The position numbers and the translations under genes are program-made. DNA of 64,000 nucleotides from Selenomonas sputigena_A (GTDB lineage: Bacteria; Bacillota; Negativicutes; Selenomonadales; Selenomonadaceae). The first letter of the stretch is position 1, and every line of letters starts with the position of its first letter. Positions 20,036 through 28,884 of the stretch are shown piece after piece. The notes below the pieces were generated by a model, which was not told the DNA's origin, did not search any database, and worked only from the letters and a program-made list of their open reading frames with translations. Location: the NCBI RefSeq assembly GCF_051603425.1, contig NZ_CP194411.1:2046001-2110000 (forward strand), in the 5' to 3' direction.

Positions 20036-21328
20036 ATGCAGTTCATTGACAGGACGAAGATCAGTGTGAAGGCGGGTGATGGAGGAAAGGGAAAATCAGC
20101 TTTTCGCCGTGAGAAGTTCATCCCGAAAGGCGGACCCTCCGGCGGCGACGGTGGTCGCGGTGCGGATATCGTTTTCCTTGTTGACCGCAATATGAATACT
20201 TTGTTGGATTTCCGTTATCATCGGAAGTTCAAGGGAGCAAATGGCGGCAATGGGGATATCAAGAATATGACCGGTGCAAACGCCGAACCTTGCATCGTAA
20301 AAGTACCGCCGGGAACACTGGTGAAGGATGCTCTGACGGGTGATGTGCTGGCTGACTTGATGGAAATCGGACAGCGTGTTGTTATTGCCAAGGGCGGTCG
20401 CGGCGGTCGCGGCAATGCACGCTTTTCTAATCCCGCAAATCGGGCGCCGACGCTTGCAGAGCTTGGCGAGCCGGGAGAGAACAAGGAACTGCTTCTGGAA
20501 TTAAAATTGCTTGCGGATGTCGGTCTTGTGGGGTATCCAAGTGTGGGAAAATCGAGCCTTATTTCAGCTGTTTCGGCAGCACGCCCTGAGGTTGCGGCAT
20601 ACCACTTCACGACATTGGTTCCCGTGCTCGGCGTCGTGAAGACGGATTATGAGAAAAATTTTGTTATGGCCGATATTCCCGGCCTTATCGAAGGTGCGGC
20701 GGATGGTGCAGGGCTCGGACATGATTTCCTGCGCCATGTGGAGCGCACGCGGCTCATCCTCCACCTTGTTGATGCCTCGGGGTTGGAAGGTCGTGATCCC
20801 GTGGAGGATTACTACCGCATCAATGCCGAACTAAGAAAATACAGTGAAAAAATTGCTGCGCGTACGCAGATTCTTGTGGCGAATAAGATGGATCTGCCTG
20901 AGGCGGCGGAGAATTTGCCGCGTCTTGAAGCGCTGGCGAAAAAAGAAGGCATTCGTATCTTTGCGATTTCAGCGGCAGCGCACCAGGGGTTGGGGGAGCT
21001 TATTTCCTATGTGGGAGAAACTCTTGAAACCCTGAAGGCAGAGCCGTTGGAAGAAAAACAGAAGGTGCGTGTTTACGATGCTTCGCAAGATGGGGCGCTG
21101 GATGAGGAAATTGTAACAATCACAAGAAATGATCGCGGTGATTTCATCGTTGCGAACAAGGCGTTGGAGAAGCTTGTCGCCATGACGAATTTTGGAAACG
21201 ATGAGGCGGTGCGGCGGTTTCAGTATATTTGGCGCATGAAAAAAATGGATGCAAAACTTCAGGAGCGCGGCATTAAAGAGGGCATGACGGTGCATATTGG
21301 CGATATGGAGTTTGAGTATCACGAGTAG
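20036..21328 (+). CDS. obgE: GTPase ObgE/CgtA
   Basis: 430-residue ribosome-associated GTPase needed for 50S assembly and stress control. Three domains in order: glycine-rich Obg fold (1-158; KAGDGGKGKSAFRREKFIPK), G domain (about 159-330; G1 GYPSVGKSSL, G3 DIPGLIEGA, G4 NKMDLPE) and a C-terminal OCT domain (about 345-430). ATG 20036 has AAGGAGG six bases upstream. A small hairpin (GCCCAGA/TCTGGGC, 19981-19998) precedes the start in the leader. proB follows after 26 bases. Confidence 0.97.
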   Translation: MQFIDRTKISVKAGDGGKGKSAFRREKFIPKGGPSGGDGGRGADIVFLVDRNMNTLLDFRYHRKFKGANGGNGDIKNMTGANAEPCIVKVPPGTLVKDALTGDVLADLMEIGQRVVIAKGGRGGRGNARFSNPANRAPTLAELGEPGENKELLLELKLLADVGLVGYPSVGKSSLISAVSAARPEVAAYHFTTLVPVLGVVKTDYEKNFVMADIPGLIEGAADGAGLGHDFLRHVERTRLILHLVDASGLEGRDPVEDYYRINAELRKYSEKIAARTQILVANKMDLPEAAENLPRLEALAKKEGIRIFAISAAAHQGLGELISYVGETLETLKAEPLEEKQKVRVYDASQDGALDEEIVTITRNDRGDFIVANKALEKLVAMTNFGNDEAVRRFQYIWRMKKMDAKLQERGIKEGMTVHIGDMEFEYHE

Positions 21329-21354
21329 CCAAAAAGAAAAGAGGAGGCTTTCGG

Positions 21355-22482
21355 ATGGAAGCACGCGAGCGTCTGCGCGAGGCAAAGCGCGTTGTCGTTA
21401 AGGTTGGCACAAGTACGTTGGTACATGCATCGGGCAAACCGGATTTCCGACGCATGGATCGTCTCGTACGCGAGATTGCTGATCTCAAGAACGAGGGACG
21501 TGAAATGGTGCTTGTAAGCTCGGGCGCCATCGCCATAGGCATGGATCGTATGGGACTGCGTGAAAAGCCGGCAGAAATGCCTGCTCGACAGGCATTGGCT
21601 GCCATCGGCCAATTCAGTCTTATGACGCTTTACAAGAAGTTTTTCTCCGATTATGGACAGACGGCTGCGCAGGTGCTATTAACAAAGGAAAATGCGGCGC
21701 GTCACCACCAGTATGCCAATTCGCGCAATGCTCTTTTGGAGTTGCTTTCCATGGGAGCGGTACCGATTATCAACGAAAACGATGTTGTTGCCGTCGACGA
21801 AATCAAGATTGGCGACAACGATACGCTTTCTGCCACAGTCGCGACATTGATCGATGCGGATGCCTTGCTGATTCTTTCGGATATTGACGGTCTTTATACG
21901 GCGAATCCGCAAACGGATAAAACGGCACGGTTGATTCCTGTGGTTCGAGAAATTACACCGGAAATCGAACGTATGGCAGGCGGTGCAAGCTCATCCTTCG
22001 GCACGGGCGGCATGGCGACAAAGATCGAGGCGGCGAAGATTGCTGTAAATACAGGCGTGACATTTGTTATTGCTCCGAGTGAGAGAGAGGATGTGATTGC
22101 TGCTGTTCTTGCGGGCGATTCTGTGGGCACGGTATTCCCTGCGAAAGAATCACATCTCAATGTACGCAAGGGATGGCTTGCTTTTGGCAAGCGCATTGCG
22201 GGCGATATCATCGTGGACGAAGGCTGCGCGGAAGCCATGCGTCTCAAAGGTTCCAGTCTCCTCGCGGCCGGCATTGTTTCTTTTGAAGGGGATTTTTCTG
22301 CCGGCGCCACGGTGCGCGTGCTTTCGGAAAATCACCAGGAGCTTGCGCGTGGTATTGTCAATTATGGCGCAGCGGAACTTTTGAAGATTGCAGGACGGCA
22401 GAGCCGTGATTTTACTAATCTGTTGGACGGCAAGATTCATGAGGAGGTTATTCATCGCGATAATATGGTGCTGATGGTCTGA
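21355..22482 (+). CDS. proB: Glutamate 5-kinase
   Basis: First step of proline synthesis: ATP-dependent phosphorylation of glutamate, normally the feedback-inhibited step. 375 residues: amino-acid kinase domain (1-260; VVKVGTSTLVHASGK, LVSSGAIAIGMDRMG, SDIDGLYTANP) and a C-terminal PUA domain. ATG 21355 follows GAGGAGG-like sequence. It directly precedes proA; proC is not in the window. Confidence 0.96.
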   Translation: MEARERLREAKRVVVKVGTSTLVHASGKPDFRRMDRLVREIADLKNEGREMVLVSSGAIAIGMDRMGLREKPAEMPARQALAAIGQFSLMTLYKKFFSDYGQTAAQVLLTKENAARHHQYANSRNALLELLSMGAVPIINENDVVAVDEIKIGDNDTLSATVATLIDADALLILSDIDGLYTANPQTDKTARLIPVVREITPEIERMAGGASSSFGTGGMATKIEAAKIAVNTGVTFVIAPSEREDVIAAVLAGDSVGTVFPAKESHLNVRKGWLAFGKRIAGDIIVDEGCAEAMRLKGSSLLAAGIVSFEGDFSAGATVRVLSENHQELARGIVNYGAAELLKIAGRQSRDFTNLLDGKIHEEVIHRDNMVLMV

Positions 22483-22522
22483 GTGTGCCGAATGTGCGCA
22501 AATAACGTAGGAGGGGTTTGGC

Positions 22523-23782
22523 GTGAGTGTCGAAGAAATGGTTCGGAGAAAAGCTGAGGCGGCAAAACATGCGTCACGTCAGCTGGCCTTATTGTCGCCC
22601 GGCATGAAGAACAAGGCGCTTTATGCGATGGCTGAGGCATTGGAGAAACGGGCGAACCTTGTGCTTGAGGCGAATGCGCAGGATTTGGAAGAAGCTCGGA
22701 CGAAAAAGGAAATCAAGCGCTCCTATCTTGACAGGCTCATGCTTGATGAGAACCGCATCCATGCGATGGCAGAGGGATTGCGTGAAACGGCGGCGCTTGC
22801 GGATCCTGTCGGACGCGGTGACTTTTCGACGGTGCGCCCGAATGGGCTCGAGATTCGACGCGTGCGTGTGCCCCTTGGCGTCATCGGCATTATCTACGAG
22901 GCACGCCCCAATGTGACAGCGGACGCAGCGGGACTTTGCCTGAAGTCGGGCAATGCCGTTATTTTACGTGGGGGTTCGGAAGCCATTCGCTCCAACACGG
23001 CAATTTCTTATTTGCTGGCAACGGCAGCCTATGAGGCGGGAATTCCCGAAGGAGCAATCCAATTCATTGATTCGCCCGATCGAAAAGCGGTAGAGGTGAT
23101 GCTTCATCTTGAAGGCTTCCTCGACGCTGTCATTCCACGCGGCGGCGCCGGACTTATCCGCTTTGTGGTACGCAACAGCAGGGTGCCTGTCATCGAGACG
23201 GGCAGCGGTGTCTGCCATACCTTTGTGGATGAAAGCGCTGATTTTTCCATGGCAGAGGAAATTGCCCTCAATGCCAAGGTTTCACGACCTTCCGTCTGCA
23301 ATGCAATGGAGACGCTGCTCGTGCATGAAAACATTGCGGGGAGTTTCCTGCCGCGTATTGTCAAGGCAATGGAAGAAGCGCATGTGGAGGTGCGCGGCTG
23401 TGATAAGACGCGCAGCATTTGCAGCTGGCTCAAGCCGGCGGAGGAAGAGGACTGGTCGACAGAATACGGCGATTTGATTCTTTCGGTCAAGGTGGTGTGC
23501 AGTCTGACAGAGGCTATTGAACATATCAACCGATATAACACGGGGCATTCGGAAACAATTGTCACGAACGATCTTAAGAACGCACATCGTTTCCAGGCGG
23601 AGGTCGATGCGGCGGCGGTCTATGTCAATGCCTCGACGCGTTTCACGGATGGGCAGGAATTTGGTTTCGGGGCGGAAATCGGCATCAGCACGCAGAAGCT
23701 TCACGCACGCGGCCCGATGGGGCTTGTTGAGCTCACGGCGATGAAGTATCTCATCTACGGAACGGGACAAGTACGATGCTGA
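22523..23782 (+). CDS. proA: Glutamate-5-semialdehyde dehydrogenase (gamma-glutamyl phosphate reductase)
   Basis: Second enzyme of proline synthesis, reducing gamma-glutamyl phosphate with NADPH. 419 residues of the aldehyde dehydrogenase fold; the catalytic Cys is in ETGSGVCHTFVDE. GTG 22523 lies after GTAGGAGGGG. Co-transcribed with proB (40-base gap). A previously unmarked 51-codon ORF starts seven bases before its stop. Confidence 0.96.
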   Translation: MSVEEMVRRKAEAAKHASRQLALLSPGMKNKALYAMAEALEKRANLVLEANAQDLEEARTKKEIKRSYLDRLMLDENRIHAMAEGLRETAALADPVGRGDFSTVRPNGLEIRRVRVPLGVIGIIYEARPNVTADAAGLCLKSGNAVILRGGSEAIRSNTAISYLLATAAYEAGIPEGAIQFIDSPDRKAVEVMLHLEGFLDAVIPRGGAGLIRFVVRNSRVPVIETGSGVCHTFVDESADFSMAEEIALNAKVSRPSVCNAMETLLVHENIAGSFLPRIVKAMEEAHVEVRGCDKTRSICSWLKPAEEEDWSTEYGDLILSVKVVCSLTEAIEHINRYNTGHSETIVTNDLKNAHRFQAEVDAAAVYVNASTRFTDGQEFGFGAEIGISTQKLHARGPMGLVELTAMKYLIYGTGQVRC

Positions 23783-23931
23783 AAGCATTCTTTGGCTATT
23801 GGCGCACAGTGTGCCAATATCTGGCGACAGAGAAAGGCAATCATGACTTTTGGGATCATCTGCGGGCACTCGTGCTTATTGTTTTGAGCATGGCGGCAGC
23901 CGTGGCCCTTGTGCATTTTGTCTTTGGCTGA
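23776..23931 (+). CDS. Putative 51-aa single-span membrane protein
   Basis: ATG 23776 overlaps the proA stop by seven bases, suggesting translational coupling. The 51 residues begin MLKAFFGYWRTVCQYLATEK, then a charged stretch, and end in a hydrophobic segment (about residues 30-50, LVLIVLSMAAAVALVHFVFG) that could span the membrane. There is no clear Shine-Dalgarno of its own. It fills most of the otherwise empty 223-base gap between proA and nadD. No homologue recognised; the evidence is the overlap, the plausible amphipathic-plus-TM design and the lack of stops. Confidence 0.45.
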   Translation: MLKAFFGYWRTVCQYLATEKGNHDFWDHLRALVLIVLSMAAAVALVHFVFG

Positions 23932-24005
23932 TTCCAGCCGAATTGCCTGCCGTTCGTTTGCGGTTTCCTGCCGGATCGGTGTTTTAGGGGAATGGAGGTA
24001 GGTGC

Positions 24006-24620
24006 ATGGAAGAGAGGAAACGACGTGTCGGTATTATGGGCGGTACATTTGATCCGATACATGTCGGGCATTTGATCATTGCGGAGACAGTACGCGAGGC
24101 ATTGTCCCTTTCGGAAGTCCTGTTCATTCCTGCATCGATACCGCCGCATAAGCCGGATCAGCCGGTCATGGCGGCAGAGCACCGCCTGGTGCTTGTGAAG
24201 CTTGCGACGAACAGCAACCCGTTTTTTCGGGTTCTTGATATTGAGTTCAGACGAAAGGGACCGTCGTATTCTTACGATACACTTAAAGCGCTTATACAGG
24301 AGTATGGCAGGCAACAGGAATTCTGTTTCATTATTGGCGGTGATGAGGTGAACAGCATCCTTTCCTGGTATCGTGCGGAGGAATTGTTTTCACTCTGCCA
24401 TTTTGCTGCGGCGAAACGTCAGGGTTCTCCTATCTCTTTGTCGGAGATACGCAAAAAGTTTGGGGATGCGGCACTTTCGCGCATTCATCTTGTGACGACT
24501 CCGGAATTGGAAATTTCTTCGACGGATATTCGCCGTCGTCTGCAAGAGGGACGTTCCATACGTTATCTTGTGCCAGAAGAAGTTGAGGCGTATATCTACA
24601 AGGAAGGTCTGTATCAATGA
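24006..24620 (+). CDS. nadD: Nicotinate-nucleotide adenylyltransferase
   Basis: Transfers AMP from ATP to nicotinate mononucleotide, the central step of NAD synthesis. 204 residues; HIGH-type motif GIMGGTFDPIHVGHL at the N-terminus and ISSTDIRRRL near the C-terminus. ATG 24006 follows GGAGGT. Head of a tight run nadD-yqeK-LCP-rsfS-cvfB, with the first junctions overlapping by four bases (ATGA). nadE, the last NAD enzyme, is at 46747-48651. Confidence 0.96.
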   Translation: MEERKRRVGIMGGTFDPIHVGHLIIAETVREALSLSEVLFIPASIPPHKPDQPVMAAEHRLVLVKLATNSNPFFRVLDIEFRRKGPSYSYDTLKALIQEYGRQQEFCFIIGGDEVNSILSWYRAEELFSLCHFAAAKRQGSPISLSEIRKKFGDAALSRIHLVTTPELEISSTDIRRRLQEGRSIRYLVPEEVEAYIYKEGLYQ

Positions 24621-25207
24621 ATTACGAGGCAATGAAAGAGGAACTGCAAAAGCGTCTGAAACACAGCCGTTATGTGCATTCCTTAGGCGTGGCGGACACA
24701 GCTGTGCAGCTGGCAGGACGTTTCGGGGTGGACAAGGAACAGGCCCGCATCGCCGGTCTGCTGCACGACTGTGCGCGTGAATATCCGACGGCACGCCTGC
24801 CTGAGGAAGCAGCGCGGCATGGAATCTCTTACGGGGAAGTGGAACGGACGATGCCCCTTCTTTTGCATGCCTATGTAGGAGCAAAACGAGCGGCAGAGCT
24901 TTATGGAGTCCATGACGCGGAAATTGCACAGGCTATATGGCGCCATACGGTAGGCGGGGAACATATGACAAAGCTCGATAAAATCATTTATTTTGCGGAT
25001 ATGATCGAGCCGGGCCGCGATTACCCGGAGGCGGAGGAACTGCGTAGCCTGTCCCGTACGGCGGATCTTGATGATCTGATGTTCGAGGGACTTTCCCAGT
25101 CCATCCTCTTTGTTCTCAAAACGAGACGACTTATTCATCCGGCAACCATCGCCGCACGCAATGAGATTCTTCTCGCACGCAAGGAAAAAGAAGGGCTGCG
25201 TCCATGA
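24617..25207 (+). CDS. yqeK: HD-domain hydrolase YqeK (diadenosine tetraphosphatase)
   Basis: 196-residue HD-superfamily protein; the YqeK family hydrolyses Ap4A symmetrically to ADP. Metal-binding motifs: H of YVHSLGVADTAVQLA, HD of AGLLHDCAREY, later H of LLLHAYVGAK, and the final Asp in IIYFADMIEPGR. It overlaps nadD by four bases, the conserved Firmicutes order. Confidence 0.93.
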   Translation: MNYEAMKEELQKRLKHSRYVHSLGVADTAVQLAGRFGVDKEQARIAGLLHDCAREYPTARLPEEAARHGISYGEVERTMPLLLHAYVGAKRAAELYGVHDAEIAQAIWRHTVGGEHMTKLDKIIYFADMIEPGRDYPEAEELRSLSRTADLDDLMFEGLSQSILFVLKTRRLIHPATIAARNEILLARKEKEGLRP

Positions 25208-26199
25208 GAAGCCGAACACAGGAAAACATTCGTGAAAAACGTCGCCGCCTTGCCCGTCGTCGCCGTCTTGCACGGGCGCGGCTCATCGTATTTCTCTTTT
25301 TTCTCAGCATATTTCTTGCTGTTCTTGCTGTGGCAGGGTATTTTCTCTACGGCATCGGACATCGCATCTACCAGGATATTGATACGGTATACCAGGGCTA
25401 CGAGGAGCGGCGTCAGATACGCGATCAGCATATCGATGCGAGGTTTGACGGGTATACGAATGTGCTCGTTCTTGGTATTGACGACGGCGCAGATGAGAAT
25501 GGCACGGAAGGCCAGCATGCGGATACGATCCTGCTCCTCAGCATGGAAAATGCGACGGGAAGCCTGCGTGCCATTACCGTGCCGCCTGCCATGCTCGTTT
25601 CATCGCCACAGGGTGGGGAGATGCGGGCGACCGATCTTTATTCTCATGGCGGGGCGCCCGTGATGGTACAGACGTTCTCAAATCTCTTGGGAGTATCCAT
25701 TCATCAATACGTGACGATGGATACGAAAGCATTGGCTGAACTTGTTGATGTCCTGGGAGGCATCGATCTCTATGTCGAGGACGAGATGAATTACGATGAT
25801 CCGGAGGCAGGGCTTTCCATTCATATTCCCAAGGGGTTCCAACATATGGATGGCGATACGGCGCAGAAATATCTGCGCTATCGCAGCTCCGAGCTTGGGG
25901 AGGTCGGACGCCTGCACCGCCAACAACGCTTTGCCAAGGCGCTTTACGAAAAGTTTTTACAGGTTGACACGATTCCCAAATTGCCTGATGTCGCTGATAT
26001 CTTTAAATATCGCATGACGACGAGCGCCGAGATTTTTGATTCGGCACGTCTCGCGAAGGTGCTGAAAAATTTGAGCGGTGAACCGCCTAAGACCGTGTTG
26101 CTGCCCATTGTACAGCACGATGGCTATTGGCTGCCTGATCGGGCGAATATTCAGCAAAAAATTGGAGAATTGTTTCCCGAACTGGTAAAGCAGGAGTAA
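25204..26199 (+). CDS. LCP (LytR-CpsA-Psr) family protein with altered signature residues
   Basis: 331 residues: a basic N-terminus (RRLARRRRLARARL), one membrane segment (about 28-52), then an extracytoplasmic LCP domain (about 75-260). Active LCP enzymes attach glycopolymers to peptidoglycan. The overall fold pattern is clear (NVLVLGIDDG, ADTILLLS, HGGAPVMVQTFSNLLGVSIHQYV, YLRYRSSELGEVGRLHRQQRF). However, two family signatures are changed: the Arg of R-x-DT is His here (QHADT), and the usual PRDT loop reads PPAM. Activity is therefore doubtful. It overlaps yqeK by four bases. Confidence 0.88.
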   Translation: MRSRTQENIREKRRRLARRRRLARARLIVFLFFLSIFLAVLAVAGYFLYGIGHRIYQDIDTVYQGYEERRQIRDQHIDARFDGYTNVLVLGIDDGADENGTEGQHADTILLLSMENATGSLRAITVPPAMLVSSPQGGEMRATDLYSHGGAPVMVQTFSNLLGVSIHQYVTMDTKALAELVDVLGGIDLYVEDEMNYDDPEAGLSIHIPKGFQHMDGDTAQKYLRYRSSELGEVGRLHRQQRFAKALYEKFLQVDTIPKLPDVADIFKYRMTTSAEIFDSARLAKVLKNLSGEPPKTVLLPIVQHDGYWLPDRANIQQKIGELFPELVKQE

Positions 26200-26278
26200 G
26201 AAAATGTCGATAACAAATAGGAGCATTGATTTTTTCAGTGGTTCCGGTGGATATGACCCACAGCAGGAGGCATGAGTT

Positions 26279-26629
26279 TTGAGCAATACACCTGAGGAAA
26301 TGAGCCAGGCAATCGCCAAGGCAGCAAGCGACAAGAAGGCGCAAGATATCGTTGTCATGCGCATGGCTGAACTTACGACGGCCACGGACTATTTCATCGT
26401 CTGCTCTGCCAATACGGCGACGCAGGTGCGCGCCATTGCGGACAACATTGAAGAAGAACTCGCGAAGGCGGGGATGCCATATCTGCATAAGGAAGGCTAT
26501 CGTGAAGGCGAATGGGTTCTTCTCGATTACGGCGACTGCGTCGCGCATGTCTTTATGACAGAGAGCCGTGCTTTTTATGCGCTCGAGCGTCTTTGGAGCG
26601 ATGCCGAAATGACGCGGTATGAGGATTAG
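26279..26629 (+). CDS. rsfS: Ribosomal silencing factor RsfS
   Basis: 116 residues; binds L14 and blocks 50S-30S joining under poor nutrition. Typical core: DYFIVCSANTATQVRAIADNIEEEL and EGEWVLLDYGDCVAHVFM. TTG 26279 is chosen because AGGAGG (26265-26270) lies eight bases upstream; the ATG at 26272 is in another frame. It follows the LCP gene after an 80-base gap with no visible terminator. Confidence 0.95.
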   Translation: MSNTPEEMSQAIAKAASDKKAQDIVVMRMAELTTATDYFIVCSANTATQVRAIADNIEEELAKAGMPYLHKEGYREGEWVLLDYGDCVAHVFMTESRAFYALERLWSDAEMTRYED

Positions 26630-26632
26630 TGG

Positions 26633-27520
26633 ATGACGGAAAAGCAACGCGGGAAATACGGTCCGAGTACGGTTGCAACACTTCGCGTGGCGCGTATCGG
26701 CGAGTTTGGCGCTTTCCTTGACGCAGGGACAGGAAATACCTCGGACGATATTTTGCTACATCACACGCAGCAGACGCATGAGGTGCAGATTGGCGAGGAT
26801 GTCGAAGTGTTTCTTTATCTCGATCCCAAACGCCGTCTGACAGCGAGCATGAAGGTGCCGCAGATGAAAGAAGGGCAAATTGCACGGCTTAAAGTCATTA
26901 ACGTGAGCCGTGACGGTGCTTTTCTTGATGTCGGCGCCGAGCGCGGCATCTTTTTGCCCTATGCGGGCATGCGGGGGCGGCCGCAGATTGGTGAAGTCGT
27001 TTGGGCGAAACTCTACACGGATAAATCCGGTCGTCTTGCCGTGACAATGGAAGTGGAGGATGAGATTCGCCGTGCCTCGCGGCCTGCCACGAATGTGCGT
27101 GTGGGAACGATGCTTCATGGCTCCATTTACAATATCACGGAGAGCGGGGCATTTCTTTTTACCGATGAGCGGTATATCGTTTTTATCGCGAACAAGGAGA
27201 TGGAAGAAAGGCCGCGCGTCGGTGAGGAAATGATGGTGCGCGTGACATATTTGCGCCCGGACGGCAGACTCAACGGTTCGTTTCGTGAGCGGAAAGAACG
27301 GGCTCTTCTGACGGATGCGGAGAAAATCCTGCAGCTTATGAAAAGTCATAAGGGAAAGATGCCATACAGTGACAAGACTTCGCCCGAGATCATTAAAAGC
27401 AAGTTCCGAATCAGCAAGGCGGCGTTTAAACGGGCTCTTGGACATTTGATGAAAGAAGGCCGAGTTGAGGAAAAGGATGGCTGGACGATTTTTAAGGACA
27501 AGACGGAAAATCGCGGATGA
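26633..27520 (+). CDS. cvfB: S1-type RNA-binding protein CvfB (YitL)
   Basis: 295 residues with three S1-like OB folds in a row (about 10-70, 78-145, 155-225; e.g. RVARIGEFGAFLDAG, LKVINVSRDGAFLDVGAERGIFLPY, GSIYNITESGAFLFTDE) and a C-terminal winged helix (SPEIIKSKFRISKAAFKRALGHL). The family affects virulence-gene expression in staphylococci; its molecular role is not settled. ATG 26633 begins three bases after the rsfS stop, so the pair is surely co-transcribed. 180 bases without a clear terminator follow, then cheV. Confidence 0.92.
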   Translation: MTEKQRGKYGPSTVATLRVARIGEFGAFLDAGTGNTSDDILLHHTQQTHEVQIGEDVEVFLYLDPKRRLTASMKVPQMKEGQIARLKVINVSRDGAFLDVGAERGIFLPYAGMRGRPQIGEVVWAKLYTDKSGRLAVTMEVEDEIRRASRPATNVRVGTMLHGSIYNITESGAFLFTDERYIVFIANKEMEERPRVGEEMMVRVTYLRPDGRLNGSFRERKERALLTDAEKILQLMKSHKGKMPYSDKTSPEIIKSKFRISKAAFKRALGHLMKEGRVEEKDGWTIFKDKTENRG

Positions 27521-27703
27521 GCGAAAGCGTGTTTGTCTGTGAGGACAGAGAAAAGGAAATGCTCTGAATGGGTAAGAGGATTGAGCCATGCTGCCCGAGG
27601 TGCAGCTGCAGAATTTTTTATAGAGATATGACATAATAAAAGAAGGATTTTATGTCTTTTTAACGAATTGTTTTTAAAGTATGAAATAGGGGGCGGATTT
27701 TTC

Positions 27704-28672
27704 ATGGCAGACGCAAAAGACGAGAAAAAAGGCATCTTGCTGGAGACAGGAACGAACGAGTTTGAAATCATTGAGTTCAATATCGGCGCGGTCGATTATG
27801 GCATCAATGTCGCTAAAGTGCGCGAGGTTATCAAGGCCACGGACTTTCCTGTGACGACAATGCCGCAGGCACATCCTTATATCAATGGGCTTTTTACCCT
27901 GCGCGGCAGGGCCGTACCGCTTGTTGATCTTCCGCGTTGCCTCGGTGTGACCAGCGGACAGACTTCCGGGCGTTCGCAGAATATCATTGTGACGGAAATC
28001 AATGGTTACGATATGGGATTCCTTGTGGACAATGTATCGAGAATCCATCGCATTTCATGGAAGAATATGGAGCCTGCACCGGAAGTGGGAGACCAGTCGC
28101 GTGTTGTCGGTCTTGTGAAGATGGAAGGCAAAATTGTTCTTTTGCTTGACTTTGAAACCATCATGGCTGAGATCAATCCTGAGATCAATCAGAAACTGAC
28201 GACGGTTGACGAAACCTCGGAAGACATTCGTCAACGACGTGCCCAGCAGCACATCGTTGTGGCTGAGGATTCGGTTTTGCTGCGTGATTTGCTTGTGGAC
28301 ACGCTGCATGGTGCGGGATATACTTTTGTGCGTGACTTTGGCAACGGCGAGGATGCATGGAATTACCTCAGGGGCATTGCTGAAAAAACAGAGCCGGACA
28401 AGATTTTCGAAAAGGTGCGTATTGTCATTTCGGATGTTGAAATGCCGAAGATGGATGGGCACCGTCTGTTGAAGCTGGTTCGCGGTGATGATCGCCTTCG
28501 CGCGCTTCCTTTGATTCTGTTCTCCTCCTTGATTTCTGAGGAGATGCGCCGCAAAGGTGACGATCTCGGTGCGAGTGCCCAGATTTCCAAACCTGAAATC
28601 AACCAGCTTATCCATACGCTCGACAAGTTGATTTTTGGCATCGATACATCGGATATGGACGAAGATTTATAA
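27704..28672 (+). CDS. cheV: Chemotaxis protein CheV (CheW-receiver fusion)
   Basis: 322 residues. The N-terminal CheW-like domain (about 18-160; EIIEFNIGAVDYGINVAKVR, GLFTLRGRAVPLVDL) couples chemoreceptors to CheA. The C-terminal receiver (about 180-315) has the acidic pair in VAEDSVLLRDLL, the phospho-acceptor Asp in VISDVEMPKMDG and the conserved Lys in QISKPE. ATG 27704 has AGGGGG ten bases upstream; a longer in-frame start at 27668 lacks a site. It stands alone among housekeeping genes, but chemotaxis genes elsewhere are implied. Confidence 0.95.
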   Translation: MADAKDEKKGILLETGTNEFEIIEFNIGAVDYGINVAKVREVIKATDFPVTTMPQAHPYINGLFTLRGRAVPLVDLPRCLGVTSGQTSGRSQNIIVTEINGYDMGFLVDNVSRIHRISWKNMEPAPEVGDQSRVVGLVKMEGKIVLLLDFETIMAEINPEINQKLTTVDETSEDIRQRRAQQHIVVAEDSVLLRDLLVDTLHGAGYTFVRDFGNGEDAWNYLRGIAEKTEPDKIFEKVRIVISDVEMPKMDGHRLLKLVRGDDRLRALPLILFSSLISEEMRRKGDDLGASAQISKPEINQLIHTLDKLIFGIDTSDMDEDL

Positions 28673-28690
28673 ATTTGCATCACGAATTTT

Positions 28691-28728
28691 CAGGCCGCAG
28701 CGCTATGATGGCGCTGCGGCCTTTGTTT
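28691..28728 (+). terminator. Rho-independent terminator after cheV
   Basis: 12-bp stem AGGCCGCAGCGC (28691-28702) / GCGCTGCGGCCT (28710-28721), then TTGTTTG. Confidence 0.9.
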
Positions 28729-28752
28729 GTCAGGAGTTCTTGCGTCAAAAGC

Positions 28753-28781
28753 TTGTACAAAAACGGTGTTTTGGGTATAAT
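28753..28781 (+). promoter_or_regulatory. Promoter of the solute-binding-protein gene
   Basis: TTGTAC (28753-28758), 17-base spacer, perfect TATAAT (28776-28781); about 95 bases of leader precede the start codon. Confidence 0.75.
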
Positions 28782-28884
28782 GGGGACATGGTACAGTTCC
28801 TTATGCTTTGGCAGATTGTTTTTGAAGAATGTCGGACTGCGCGACAGTGTACAGTGTTCGTTTAAGAATCATGGAGGAGAAACG

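Noticed and set aside
27680..27703. Sigma-28 flagellar promoter before cheV (TAAA...CGGAT)
   Set aside because: It would overlap the ribosome-binding site and leave no leader; match to consensus is poor.
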